Shown here: positions 11,801 through 23,442 of the stretch, in pieces
Numbering within the stretch: position 1 is the first letter of the stretch
Layout: every line of letters begins with the position of its first letter
From: Cyclina sinensis
Taxonomy: Eukaryota > Mollusca > Bivalvia > Venerida > Veneridae
Direction of reading: 5' to 3'
Length of the DNA stretch: 64,000 nucleotides
Assembly (NCBI GenBank): GCA_012932295.1
Contig: JAAONU010000010.1
Location: 25,542,977 to 25,606,976, forward strand
Notes under the pieces: generated by a model
Databases searched by the model: none
Told to the model about the DNA's origin: nothing
Seen by the model: only the letters and a program-made list of their open reading frames with translations
Made by a program: the position numbers and the translations under genes

Positions 11801-14800
11801 TGACAACGATACCATTTTTTTTCAATGAATAAATAAACAGGTTTCCAAAACACATGCCAAAATAAAGTGTGGGTGGGGGAAGGCTAAGGAAATGGTTGGT
11901 TTTGAATGAATTTTCTTCTTCATCCCTCTGGTAAAATCTCATTTCACTGCTTTGTTATCTACAATATGAAGTCAGACTGTTTATGACACAGGGTACCGTT
12001 GGCATACTGATATTTTAACTTATAATAAACTATATGAGAGTATTTTATTTCTGAAAGTTACTACTGAAAGGGAATGGGAATGGAGAATAATTATAAGATT
12101 TGAATTTTCAATTTCTTGCTTATTCGGGTAGCCTTCCTGACTCAGGTTTTACACGTGGGCAATTGTTGTACCACTTTTACAGATTCAGGTCCTTCTAGTG
12201 GAATGTCATCATCTCTTAACCCACACCAGATGTCGAGCGGGGCTTCTGCAAATGCAAATGGCTGTCCAGCCTTTGTACCGAATTGTCCGCAGGAGTGTGT
12301 AAATATGGACGGCCATGGATGCCCAATATGTATGTGTAAAGGCCAGTACAATGACACAGGTATGATTATCTGTGATGACAATATTTTTACACTATTGAAT
12401 TTAAGGTTTCTTCCCTAATACAAATGAATCGGTTCTCCAGTTGAATTTGTTGCCTAATACTGGTTCCCCAGTTCTATTTATTGCCTGATACTAGTTCCCC
12501 CGTTCAATTTCTAGCCTTAAATACTGGTTCCCCTGTTTATTCATCCTCTAAGATTTTGGCCGCCGAATTCAGGTTTTTTTCTCTGCCGTTCAGTGTGTTG
12601 TTTGGATTCATGAAACGGATTTCCATTTTTAATTTGTAAAAAAACAAACACATGGAGTCTTTTGAAATTAAACGTAACATACGCATGTTTCTTTTGATGA
12701 AGAAAGGTTGATTTTATATGTTAACTCAATAACATGTTGAAGGTATTTTGAACATGAACCGATGTTTTCATTTCAAGCCTATTTGAATAATTATTTTAAC
12801 ATCTGACTAGGGTCATCAGGTAAATCAAGTTCATCTGCTGGTAATAACAATGGCTGTCCTGCATTTCCAGTCAACTGTAGATCAGATTGTGTTTCATTAA
12901 ACAGTATTGGTTGTCCGCTCTGTAGCTGTACTACAGGTTAGTTGTTAATATATGTGTAGTTCACTGTCTTATATGTCTAATATTATTCCACGTGATCACT
13001 CGTGGGAGTAGTAAGTGTGCAGACTCGGCAATCTCCGGCATAATCCGTGAAAATGATCGCTACAAAAATTCACAAACCATGCACTACATCTTTGAGATTC
13101 GCCTGCGTTTAAAAGAAATATTTTAAAATTCTCCGTCTTATTCTTAGGCGATTTCAGACAATCGCTAATGAGGTCAGTGGGATTCAAATTTTCGTCTTAA
13201 AAAATGGAGACAAACTGTGCGAGTCATTGTACAGGTTGTGCTTAAGAATTCTGTCAGTTTGTTGTTACAATTCTTGTAATGAACGTAAATTGAAAAAGAG
13301 GTATACACCAGGAAGATATCATAAATGAAATGAATTGATTTTCAAGACTCGAAGTTCTTGAGCAACAATACATCTGCTGCTTTTGGATCACATTCTGCTG
13401 CCCAGGCATCCTCCAATAACAATGGCTGTCCAGCATTTCCGACCAACTGTAGGACAGACTGTGTCAAACTTAGCTCTCTTGGATGTCCCGTCTGTACATG
13501 CACATCTTCCGGTTCCGGTTTGTACTCTCTTTATTTTTTACTTACTGCAAAGCGATTCAAACTATTGAATAGAATAAAGTGATTTATTTCGCGGTCAACG
13601 GTAACCATAAGAAAGTATTGAAATTCATGCAAATTTTCTTGAAGCCTGAGCGGAAAAACTTCATAAGGAGAGCTTACATTGATGAAAGCTTATCGTTAGC
13701 CTGTCTGTATTTCAGTTGTTACAAATAGGAGGATTGAACAATTAAAGCATCGCTTCCGTAACAAATGTTCTGGAATAGACTTTGTCTAAGACCCGAGGTG
13801 TCCTCGTCATACTCTGCGGAACAAAAACGTCAAGATTTTCAAAATAAACTACAATTAAAAAATCCGTCTGCAAAATTTTCAGGTACAGGAACTATGGGTA
13901 ACAGTAATGGCTGCCCCGCATTCCAGTCCAACTGTGCCGCCGAATGCACAACGACCAACGACAATGGCTGTCCTATTTGTACATGTCCAAGCACGTGTAA
14001 GTCAGTATACATACATACTGTAAACAATTATTCAAATAATTGCAAATAATTGCAATTGATTCCTATTTCAATGAAATTGCACTTCTCGTAAGGTATACAC
14101 AGGTATCGATTTTTTTCAAAAGAGATTATAGATAATTCTTTGAGTAAAGAAGAGAGAGTCAAAGCATATTTCTGAAATGAATAAAGATGAAAGAGAGAAA
14201 AATCTAAAATGATGTATTATAAAAGAAACCTCGCCGTTTTGCCCGCCCGCTTAGCTCAATAGGTAGAGCACTGGATTAGTAATCCATGGGTCGATGGTTC
14301 GACCCCTGGGCAGGGCCAAATTTCTCCGTGACAATTGATCTCAGCCACTGTGTCTAATGTTCATTTGTCTCTCACCGCTGATTCAGAGTAGATCATGTGG
14401 GAACAGTAGTCAGTCACTTGCGGAGAAATTGGTAATTACCGGTTAGTTATCCAGGAAAACCGGTTAGTCGGACTGACCGCCGAGATATAACCTAGATGTT
14501 GAAATCGGCGTTAAACCCCAAAAAACAAACAAACGAAACCTCGCCGTGGTTAGGGTAAGTTATGTATAAGAAACTTAGCCATAGTTTAGATAAGTTATTT
14601 ATCAGAAACCTAGCTGTAGTTATCACGTACAAGAATGTGGTTTATAAGCTGTTTCTATGGTTTCCAGCTACTGGTGGACAGACATCTGGACCTTCTGGTA
14701 TAACTACGCCTAGACCAACCTCAGGAGGTAAACATTACCATGATTTGGTTTATATTTTTACTCATGTTTTATATCTCGAGCCATTATATTGATCAATGTT

Positions 14801-17800
14801 TCTAACCGCTAATGTTTAATTACGACTGAACTTCTTTATGCCCTGCACAGTTTGAGCATGCGCACCACGTGTCATCGTGCCAGGAAGCTGAAGAAAGAAA
14901 ATCCATATAATCTAGTCTGTAGTTCAATACAAAGGGACTATACATAGAACACAAAAGAGTGGAAATGACTTCAGCAGGTGTAAACCTGTTACAGGAGAAA
15001 ATATCGGTCATCTGACAAATTGCTTGTTCAGGTGTTACAGGATAAACCATACAACAGTGTGAATTTCGAGACAAATAAAAACGGAAGTATCACCTTTTGT
15101 TATACTTTGAGAGGACTTCATGAAATAATTAATCTACCCCGACCGAGCTATAATTCGTGTAATTACATTTCAAAATATTTTTAACTTTACAGGAAGTAAT
15201 ACGGAGTGTCCGCCCTTGATTCCTAACTGTAACACTGCCTGTCTGTGGACGGACGATTTTGGTTGTGTATTATGTAACGGAGACTGCAACGGTAAAATTT
15301 GTATCAGACTTTTTACTTGCTTTTTGTCTTTGTCACTGGAGTTGACGTCGAATTATTTCTTTTTAAATGATCACACAACTGAAAAGTGGAGAATCTATAT
15401 TTTCATTACTTATTCAGAAAATCACCAAAAACAGCAAACCGGAACCGGAAGCACTTCGAGTAATACACAGACGAAAACCTCATCATCACCTTCAACCGGT
15501 GGACCTGTCGGCAGTAAGATCTATTTTGAAATAACAGTTTCGATGAAAAAAAGTTTGCTTTTAATTAATACATGCTCAAAAAAAAGGTAAATATCTCGAC
15601 CAAGACAAAACTTCTCCCATCCCCTGTACCAAAACTTGAGTAAAACGCGACTCAATTTCTTCTAGATTGTCACATTTGGTTTTGAACGTCTAAACAAAAA
15701 AAAAAGTTGATTTTGTTATTTTGCTTTTTGCTTAAAATTATGATTATCCTGTTTAAGTCTTGGATTTATATTATTTCTATTGTTGACTATATACACTCAA
15801 CAAATGTTCTAATGAACTGAAGTGTTGCCTGTTTAGCTACACCGGAAACAGTTACCTGCCCTGCCTTTGACAAGTCCTGCCGTCCCGACTGTGCCAGTTT
15901 TGACACACATGGATGTCTGATTTGCACCTGTTCAAGTAAGTACAGAAGAAGCTTTGTTTCTGTGCTTTTCGAAGGAAACAGTTTTATATGGATTATTTCT
16001 CTTCTTGACCAGCACTTATTCAGCATCCCGTTAAAATTAGTGGATTTCTCACACTCATAATGTTCCCATTTACCCAGTAAATGAAGATCAACTTCGATAA
16101 CAATTCAAAAACAGAGAATTAGTCAGCAATATTGCAATATCAAAGAAACGTCGTAAATGAAAATGTTTTATAAATATATATGAAATGTTATTGCAAACAG
16201 ATTGCGAACTTCAAAAAAAAGTATCAATACATAATACTACAAGTATATTCCTTGTCTATATTTCAGGTAACAACAGCAGTAAGGGTGGCACTTCAGGAGG
16301 AAACATAAACGGGTGTGAGCCTTTCAATACTGACTGCCCCACAGGTTGTGCCGCAGTCGACAAAAATGGCTGTCTTACATGCACGTGCACAAGTTGGTAT
16401 TATTCAACTTATTTTCCAAACAAGATGTCTTACAATTGTCGACATACTATTACCTTTAACATAAACATAACAGGTTCCTGCTTTAACCAGATTTCTTGTA
16501 CTTGTGTGGTTTCGTTTGTTTGTTACATTCCTTATATCGTCCATGTATTCATTCTGCTCATTACAGTGCCACTAGATTTCGGGTTTAATCCATAAGATAT
16601 AAATATTTATAAAAGTGAAGAAAAAGTACAATAAACATTTCGGCCAATCAGTGTGTTGAACAGGCTAAATTTCAGAGGTCGGCTGAGATAATGATTCTGT
16701 GACCTTTAGCAGAAGTTATCACATGTTTTTTTTCAAGCACTGGAACACGTGTTGGTCATGTTCTCGCAGTGATACAATTCTTTAAAACTGAGAACTAAAA
16801 GTCAGAAAAAATGATAAACACCAGTTCAGAACTCCTGACATTCTAATAACCTGTGAGTCAGCCCAAAATATTGAACGAACCTCATCCTATGGCTTCGGTC
16901 TGTTAGTGTTTGCTGGCTGTCTCGTTGGTTAGTATAATGCCAGGACGCCCACAGCGATTGTTTACCCCTTACAGCAAGTGGAAGCAACAGCAGTAGCACG
17001 ACCGGAAATGGAACAGCGAGTTCGTCAGGAACAGGAGGAAGCGGAAGTACTGGCACTGTTACCTGTGCGCCTTTTGATGGTGCTCACTGTAATCCAACAT
17101 GCATTGGTCTTGACGTTTCTGGTTGTCTGACCTGTGACTGTGGACCGGAAAGTAGGTGGCGCTTTACTTTTTCTGTAGCCTTAATTTTAAAGGCACTAGG
17201 AATAAGAAACTCTTTTATTTAAAAACTAAAAGTTAGTTAGCAACACGGTATATGGTTGAAGCAGATATCGTCATTTTAGTCATACATTTGTTCATATTAA
17301 GCAACAACTCCATCAAGCGGCAGTTCTGGAACAAAAGCACCGTTTGTACCTGGTGGGGGTGACGTCACAACATTTGCTCCAGGACTGGCTGGAAGTGGTA
17401 CGGCAACGATAGGAGGTGGTTCAAATACGGGAACAGGAACACAAGGGGTTCAGACAGGTACCGGAAACACAAACTCTTGCTCGCCGTATGACACAAACTG
17501 TCCACCAGGGTGTACAGTACTGGACTCACAAGGATGCTTGTCATGTACTTGTTGTAAGTCTACAATCACATAATTTAATTTTACATTATCGAGCAGGTTG
17601 AATGATGATTGTTAAAAATGATACATAAAAACACAGTTTAAAGAGGTGTCCGCCATGAAACAGTACTACATCGTACCTCTGACTTGTATTCAGATTTTAA
17701 CAATATAAGTTTGGGGTTTATAATCAGACGAGAAACTACTATATCTGATATTAAAATTCTGAATTAACTAAATTCTTGAATTGAAATATTCTCTGAATGA

Positions 17801-20800
17801 CGTTACTTGCAGTAACTGCACAATCTCTTGACATTAATTGTACCAAACTCTGAGCAGAGTTACTTCCCCTGTGGTAATCATTTGGGCTGAAAATGAACCA
17901 AAGTAAATGCTTTCGCTAATAAGGATGTTTTATCTTTATCCCTTTCTTTTATTGTTCTGCTCAAATCTTATTTATTAAGAAGTCGTTTGCTGTTGTAAAA
18001 CAAACAAAAAAAAAGAATCAACTTTAAAGGAGTTGATATTTTGTTGTGCAATGTGCAACCATGTTTACGTGACATGCTGATTGACGTGATAAGGAAAGTA
18101 TCCGCTGCTTGAAGTTTGAGAACATTTAATGCACATGCTGCTTTAAGCATCGTTAGACACAGGTAAAAAAAAACATCAAAACCGCAGTTGCTGAACAATT
18201 GCATTAAAGGTTAGTATCTATGTCAGTCTGTTGAGGTATTTTTTAAAAGACATATTATTGTTCATGAACATTTCTGTTAAAACTTTATCGCTTGGGATTT
18301 TAATTGTGGAAATTGTTTCAAATATTAGCGAGTAAAAATACTTCAAACCCGAGCGGATCGGCAACAAGCACCGGAAACGGAAATGGTAATAGTTGTCCAG
18401 CGTTCGACACGACATGTTCAGCTGAGTGCACACATATTGATGCAAGAGGATGCTTGTCATGCACGTGTTCAGGTAAGATAACGAAAAGAAAATCGAGATA
18501 TTTTTCTTGTAATCATTGGAAACATACCAATTTACTTTGCAAAAACAACAGTCAAAAATACATTCTCAGATGAATGACTGACACACAGATGAAGATAAGC
18601 TTAAACGAAAAATCCGTTATTGGATTAAGAGCTTGAAAACATTCAAAACTGCTACAGGTGTCTTGCGGTGGCATGCTTGAACCAAAGTGAACGAAACTTT
18701 TTTCCCTTCACTTATATATTTTGTAAAAAAAGTTGAAATGAGGTCCAATGATATACTCATAATGTAATAAACAGCTAAACATGTCATAATGACACTCGTT
18801 TTGAATCGTGCAGCAGTATTCCCCGTAAGCTTTTAGTAAATCATTTGACGTCGATCATATGAACAACCGCTACGTACCATTAGAAAATAGTTAATTATAT
18901 AAATAACAGAAGAGAGGAATTAATACCCACTGGGTATAAGGTATCTGTTGTATTGAAAAATTAACAGAATCTATTTTTATCATATTTCAAATTTTTATCC
19001 AGGGTCTAAAAATCATTTCAGGGCATTCTCATTCTACGAATAAACCTGCAACATTGTCTCCTTTGCTGTTTGGTACCACATTTGCTCCATTTGTACCTGG
19101 TAGTGGATCTGGAACCGGAAGCAGCAGTACAGACACTGGCAGTGGATGTCTTCCCTTTAATACAAACTGTCTAGCAAGCTGTGTCTCCCTCGACTCCATG
19201 GGATGCATGATTTGCTCATGTACAGGTATATCTAAAAGGCCATATGTTGAGTAATCTTTTGGGAAGTTGCAAGCCAGGCAAATACCTATATAACTGTGAC
19301 ATCAGCGAGGTGGTCGTAACATCACGGTTACTAACTTGATAACATAATGATGTGTAAGAAAGGTCTGGAATAAACTTGTTGATGTTACTTCCATTTCTTA
19401 TGTATTTGTTACGGCATATTGATTAAAATACAAAGGAAGTAGTCTTAAAATAGCATTAATACCATCAAAAAATAACGCCATCAGATCTTACATAATATGC
19501 TTCAAACATGTCATAAATACATTTTCTATGGTTTTTGTTTTGTTTTCTTTTTTGTTTTTGTTTGTGTTTGTTTGTTTGTTCCTTTTTTTATATAAAAAAT
19601 ATAGTGAAATTAGACCTGCTTTTAGGATCTACAAGTAACAGTACAAATGGCGGCACAGCTACCGGAAATACCGGAAATGGAAATCATACCTGTCAAGTCT
19701 CACGGTTTCGCCGTGAGTCTCACGCTATTTATAGTGAATTTGGACCCTCACGCTGATTAAATAATTTCTCACTCATTTTTATAAAAACAAAATGAAAAAA
19801 AAAATCAACAAATTATAAAATAATTTTGAACGGCAATATTGTATTTTTTCCTTCCTGATTACGCCAAATTGAGCTATTAGTGGTGTATGACCTAATATCC
19901 GGAAACGGTGATAGCATAAGATTTATAAATTATCAGAATATCGCACGGTGTCAATGTAAACAAAGTGAATATGGAGTATAAATGAGCCCAGAATGCACCA
20001 CAGACGACCTAGAATTTCAAAATTTTCCGGGGGAGGACCCCCGGACCCCCCCTTTTATTTTATCTCACTCTAACCTTCTCCAGACCCTTGACAGGTATGG
20101 GAAATGGATGTCCTGCGTACGATACTTCCTGTCCTGCGTCATGTACATCTCTGAACGCCATGGGTTGCCCCACATGCTCATGCACAGGAGGTGAGACTTT
20201 TGATTTACACCTTTTACTAAATATTTGCCAAAAATCTAACCACACAAAATTCTACCATAGCGTAGATCTTTATTTTCTAAGACAGTCAATATTCCACTTA
20301 TTCGTCCTAAGCCTACCTCGAATTAATTGACATTCCATCTGCAGTTTAGTTTGTTGTTGTTGTTGTTAATGCCTTTGTGTGTTACCAAACGGACATAGTA
20401 ATTATATTTTGTTTAAAAACACTAGCTTTTACCCTGCAGGAGGTAATGGACTCTGCCTTTGATAACAGTGCAGATCTTGATCAGACTGCTCGGATGTGCA
20501 GGCTGATCTTGGTCTGCACTGGTTGCCATTCAGTCAGTAAATTTTCAATAAGCACCCCATTAACAATTAAGGGATCTGAAAGATAGGCAAGTCGATTATA
20601 GATATTTTGCAAGGTAAAGGTTAAATCATTTAAAGAGTGACAGTATCTAATGAACCAGTCCAACCCTGCTTAACATGAGGCTTTATGCTTTCATGAAATT
20701 TAGCTCGACTGTTCGAGTAAAGCAAATTATACATTTCATGTTGGAACGCTTTAAATTATTTTTATTTGTACCTGGTAACACACAAATTCAAGCATAGATG

Positions 20801-23426
20801 ATTTGTTAAAACGTTTCGAAAGCTTTTATCATCCTCTTCCTTATATGTAAAACGAAGTTAAATTTTACGCTTTGAAGAGGTAAATAAATAAACATGCATT
20901 TATTTTACATGTAACAGAAAGTACAGCTGCTCCAGGGACGGGCACTGGAAGTCAAGGGGGACCAGGAAATGCCAACAATTGTCCTCCAGTGGAGCTGATG
21001 TCATGTGACCCCAACTGTGTTAAGCTTGACAGCCACGGGTGTGTGCTGTGCACGTGTAAAGGTAAAACCTTTTTTTCTTGGTAAGTCCAAAATATTCAAA
21101 GATCAAAGGTCAATTATTGCTAAAATAACTCGTATTCATTAATAAATTTAACAAATGGAACTCTTAACTAACCACACAAATTTCTATTTTTAGTAATATA
21201 TATTTATTTTTAGCAACAACCACAATGAAAACAACAACGACAAAAACAACCACACCACAGGAGGTTACAAACACGGTACCCTTGACGACAAGTAAACAGA
21301 CGACTCAGGTAGGTTATATTTTAGAGTATCAGGTGACTCACAGTTAACACACATTTCATTTAGAAGTCTGCATGACTCACAGTAAACACGATTTCCATTA
21401 AGAAATCACAGTCACTTGACACGTCAACTCAGTAGTAAACACTCCTTCCGTTAGGAAGTCAGAGACACGTACCTCACAGTAAACCCACCACCACGCACGT
21501 TACCTCTTGAAATAATATCAAAATGAAATGACTGTGCACTCCTAATGCTTCTTTAGTTTAAATAACATCAATACCGATAACCAAAATAAAACCCGCAAAG
21601 AAAACGTAACATGTCGAACGTAAAAATTTATCATTTAAGTTTTTAAGTTTACAAAATTGACTCTAAGAATCTAAACTTGGTGAACAAATATTCTGTTTTA
21701 ACAAAAATGTATCTTATTTTCCAAATTATTTTATCAGAAAAAAAAACATGAACGTGTGTCATTTTTTATAGAAAATTCAGAATAATAAAGTTATTTTAGT
21801 CATTGCTTGCCCTAAGATAGAATTTATTTAGTAAAATGGTAGAACTGTGCACGGTTGTCCTGTTTTAGAGTTGAAATGGTTCTTTATAAAACAGTCATGT
21901 GTTAAAAATTAGGAGAACGACAGAAAAAGTCCTTTTTTCTATCACTTCTCTTTTGCAGACAACAACAACAGTTCAATCTGTAAACTGTCCAAGGTTTGAT
22001 GAAAGCTGTCCACGTGCTTGTATCACCATAAATACACGTGGGTGTCTCGGCTGCTCGTGCACAAGCACTGGTAAATATCTAATTAATTGCGAAAGACATG
22101 GTGATACTTTCCACACACAAAAAAGGAATATCTTATTTTATCTTATACGTTCGTGGAATTAAAACGACTTATAGTATTTTTCACTTGACAGGCAAAACTG
22201 TTAACTGTCAGCTTAGATTCATCATGGCCTAGACACTATCTCAGTGATTTTCAGTGTCGGAAAAGGAGCGTGTTGAACTAAACATACCTCAATGATTGAA
22301 GTGATTCGAACAGGGTGAAAAGAGTATATAATTGTTTTACCGTAGCCATAAATCCTCCGAGTGAAAACACGGTCAAACACTTGGTTCGGTTATACCAAGC
22401 ATTATTTTAGGTTTAAAACACAAATGATAAAAAAATTCTGATCTTTTCAGCAACGACAAAGACATTGGTAACAAACCCACCTCCTACGACTTCAGCATCA
22501 ACAAGTAAGCCATCTACGACCCCTGTGCCTACGACTCAAGCGCCTACGACTCAAGCTCCTACTTTCCCTCCAGTTACAACTTCCGTAACGACACTACCTC
22601 CGGTTCCAACAGCCACGGCTGCACCAACAGTCATAAAAGTAAAAACTTCATTTGATTTTTAATATCTTTGGTCCTTTTTTCGTTTTCTGAAAGTTTTACT
22701 ATTTTAGCTTCGGTTAAGTCTGTTATGTTTTCTTCCTATGTGTCTTTATGTATGACCTTTCATTATTGGACATATCAACTGATGGTATTGTCTTGTGTCT
22801 ATGTGTACTGCCATGTTACACATCTTGCAAAAGTCAGACAGGAAGCAGAAAATTAAGTTATCTCATTGATTTTACATTGATTGTGAAAACGGTTCACTAA
22901 AGTTATATTGACACTGCTCGATGACTGTTTCTTGCGTTCAAATCAGTACTTTCACAATTTGTACGGAACGTGGAGAGAAACTGAATACTCACACATCCGA
23001 TTGTATATTCGCAGCAACGGCGTTCGGCCTAAATGTTGATTCTGTATTAAAACTTATTCTTTAAATTTCAAAGATTCTTTAAGACTAAAATTTACAAGTT
23101 AAACTGTATTTTTAAATGTTGCAGTGACTTTTCTCTAAAACTCCTTTAACAAAAAGTCTATCGTTGATTGCGTCATTTATTCAGCTGCGTGTACAACGCG
23201 AGAAAAAAACCATTATTCATTTTAATCCACGTTTATATAAAAATGAATGCATTGGATATGATATTTCATAAAAGCAATCTATTTATTTCAGACTACAACA
23301 ACAACACCAAGGGTATGTCCTCCTATACGTTGTATATACCCTTGTGACGCTGGGGTATCTCTGGGAGCCGATAATTGTCCCGTGTGTAAATGCCGTGCTG
23401 ACGTCACAACAAACTCTCCCGTGTAA
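8754..23426 (+). CDS. secreted antistasin-related multi-module mucin-like protein (26 exons)
   Basis: Joined exons: 8754-8808, 9012-9140, 9925-10143, 10839-10904, 11195-11371, 11648-11797, 12183-12359, 12811-12936, 13347-13517, 13883-13996, 14668-14727, 15193-15291, 15418-15513, 15837-15935, 16267-16392, 16975-17151, 17302-17553, 18329-18472, 19022-19225, 19626-19691, 20095-20190, 20918-21061, 21214-21308, 21959-22070, 22451-22638, 23292-23426. Total 3477 nt, 1158 aa. All introns are GT-AG and all phases agree. The protein has a signal peptide (MAKISFSLLVLISILIASG), 18 six-Cys modules C-x6/7-C-x3-C-x7-C-x2-C-x-C (typically NGCP.F...C...C..LD..GCP.C.C), Gly/Ser/Thr linkers and a final antistasin-spaced domain. 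Antistasin domains are leech- and mollusc-type serine-protease inhibitors. The short-loop modules may inhibit proteases or be structural; which one is unproven. Repeated O-glycosylatable stretches suggest an extracellular, mucus or matrix protein. The individual exon models are strong; the single-transcript assumption is inference. Confidence 0.82.
9012..13996 (+). CDS. exons 2-10: modules 1-8, one per exon
   Basis: Each exon except 10839-10904 (a Cys-free Gly/Ser linker) encodes exactly one module near its 3' end, preceded by a Ser/Gly/Thr-rich linker. Every exon begins with two bases completing a codon and ends with one (phase 1-1). Exons can therefore be added or lost without breaking frame. 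In exon 13347-13517 two donor sites six bases apart (after 13511 or 13517) both keep phase 1. The start of exon 11195 uses TTCAAAG rather than the stronger-looking TTTACAG eight bases later, because only the former keeps phase. Confidence 0.78.
10368..10651 (+). mobile_element. tRNA-derived SINE, copy 1
   Basis: The head has an A box (TAGCTCAATCGGTAGAGC, 10381-10398) and a B box (CAGTTCAATCC, about 10424). A body follows, containing GGAGAAATTGG, GGACTGACCGCCGG and a 3' end CGTTAAACCCC plus an ACCAACCAA tail. GTTTCCT flanks it on both sides (10368-10374 and 10645-10651), fitting a target-site duplication. It lies in the intron between exons 3 and 4. Confidence 0.8.
12420..12541. repeat. imperfect ~38-bp tandem repeat
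   Basis: About four degenerate copies of a unit with CTAATACTGGTTCCCCAGTT, inside the intron after exon 7. Confidence 0.55.
14225..14547 (+). mobile_element. tRNA-derived SINE, copy 2
   Basis: Same body as copy 1 with a better-preserved tRNA-like head (TTAGCTCAATAGGTAGAGCA, B box GGTTCGACCCC). A perfect 13-bp duplication GAAACCTCGCCGT flanks it (14225-14237 and 14535-14547), and the tail is an A-rich CAAACAAAC. It lies in the intron between exons 10 and 11. The clean duplication implies a fairly recent insertion. Confidence 0.88.
14668..19225 (+). CDS. exons 11-19: linkers and modules 9-15
   Basis: Exons 14668-14727 and 15418-15513 are Cys-free linkers; the other seven each carry a module. 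Departures: module 9 (15193-15291) has three residues before its last Cys; module 12 (16975-17151) has seven residues in the first loop. Exon 17302-17553 is the longest, with a 60-residue Gly/Thr linker containing APFVPGGG. Exon 19022-19225 has the related APFVPGSGSGTG, so these two linkers share ancestry. Confidence 0.78.
19626..20190 (+). CDS. module-16 exon split by an inserted element (exons 20 and 21)
   Basis: The left part is 19626-19684 (linker ...ATGNTGNGN). The right part, from 20106, continues GCPAYDTSC to the module's last CSC and ends at G|GTGAG (20190). Removing the 415-bp insertion and one GGAAAT copy gives a 144-nt phase 1-1 exon like its neighbours. As it stands the left part runs into stops inside the insertion. 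If splicing used GTCAAG at 19692 and TTGACAG ending at 20094, exons 19626-19691 (66 nt) and 20095-20190 (96 nt) would both be phase 1-1. The module would then gain only six codons. Without such splicing the gene is disrupted here. Confidence 0.72.
19685..20099. mobile_element. 415-bp TIR element (MITE-like, possible intron former)
   Basis: The termini are perfect 13-bp inverted repeats CATACCTGTCAAG (19685-19697) and CTTGACAGGTATG (20087-20099). GGAAAT precedes the left end (19679-19684) and follows the right end (20100-20105), fitting a 6-bp target duplication. A 9-bp reading GGAAATGGA is possible with three extra bases. The interior carries a hairpin TCTCACGG/CCGTGAG near 19700 and a GGGGGAGGACCCCCGGACCCCCC tract near 20030. 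No transposase is encoded. It interrupts coding sequence of the module-16 exon. Confidence 0.8.
20450..20560. repeat. dispersed repeat fragment
   Basis: Contains GATCAGACTGC...GATGTGCAGGCTGATC, the same family as the foldback at 2349-2481. The open frame through it has no module cysteines, no suitable phase and no visible domain. Confidence 0.5.
20918..23426 (+). CDS. exons 22-26: modules 17-18, Thr/Pro-rich stretches, C-terminal antistasin domain
   Basis: 20918-21061 carries module 17 with a seven-residue first loop. 21214-21308 (phase 1 to 0) is Thr-rich with KTTTTKTTT. 21959-22070 (phase 0 to 1) carries module 18. 22451-22638 (phase 1 to 0) is a Thr/Pro-rich mucin-like segment with repeated PTTQA. 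23292-23426 (phase 0 to stop) encodes C-x4-C-x3-C-x10-C-x2-C-x-C (CPPIRC, IYPC, DNCPVCKC), the usual antistasin spacing, and then TAA. The two Thr-rich/Cys exon pairs share phases, so one pair looks like a copy of the other. Confidence 0.8.
21315..21490. repeat. imperfect tandem repeat, ~55-60 bp
   Basis: About three copies built around GACTCACAGTAAACAC and TTCCATTAGGAAGTCA, in the intron after exon 23. Confidence 0.45.
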
Positions 23427-23436
23427 TACAAATAAC

Positions 23437-23442
23437 AATAAA
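23437..23442 (+). terminator. polyadenylation signal AATAAA
   Basis: AATAAA lies 11 bases after the TAA of the antistasin-related gene, implying a very short 3' UTR. It is the first canonical signal downstream. Confidence 0.6.

Noticed and set aside
12142..12381. Minus-strand open frame over module 5
   Set aside because: Complement of the cysteine-module exon; no start context or similarity.
20377..20586. Extra exon of the antistasin-related gene
   Set aside because: The frame lies in a dispersed repeat, lacks the module cysteines and has no phase-1 acceptor and donor pair.
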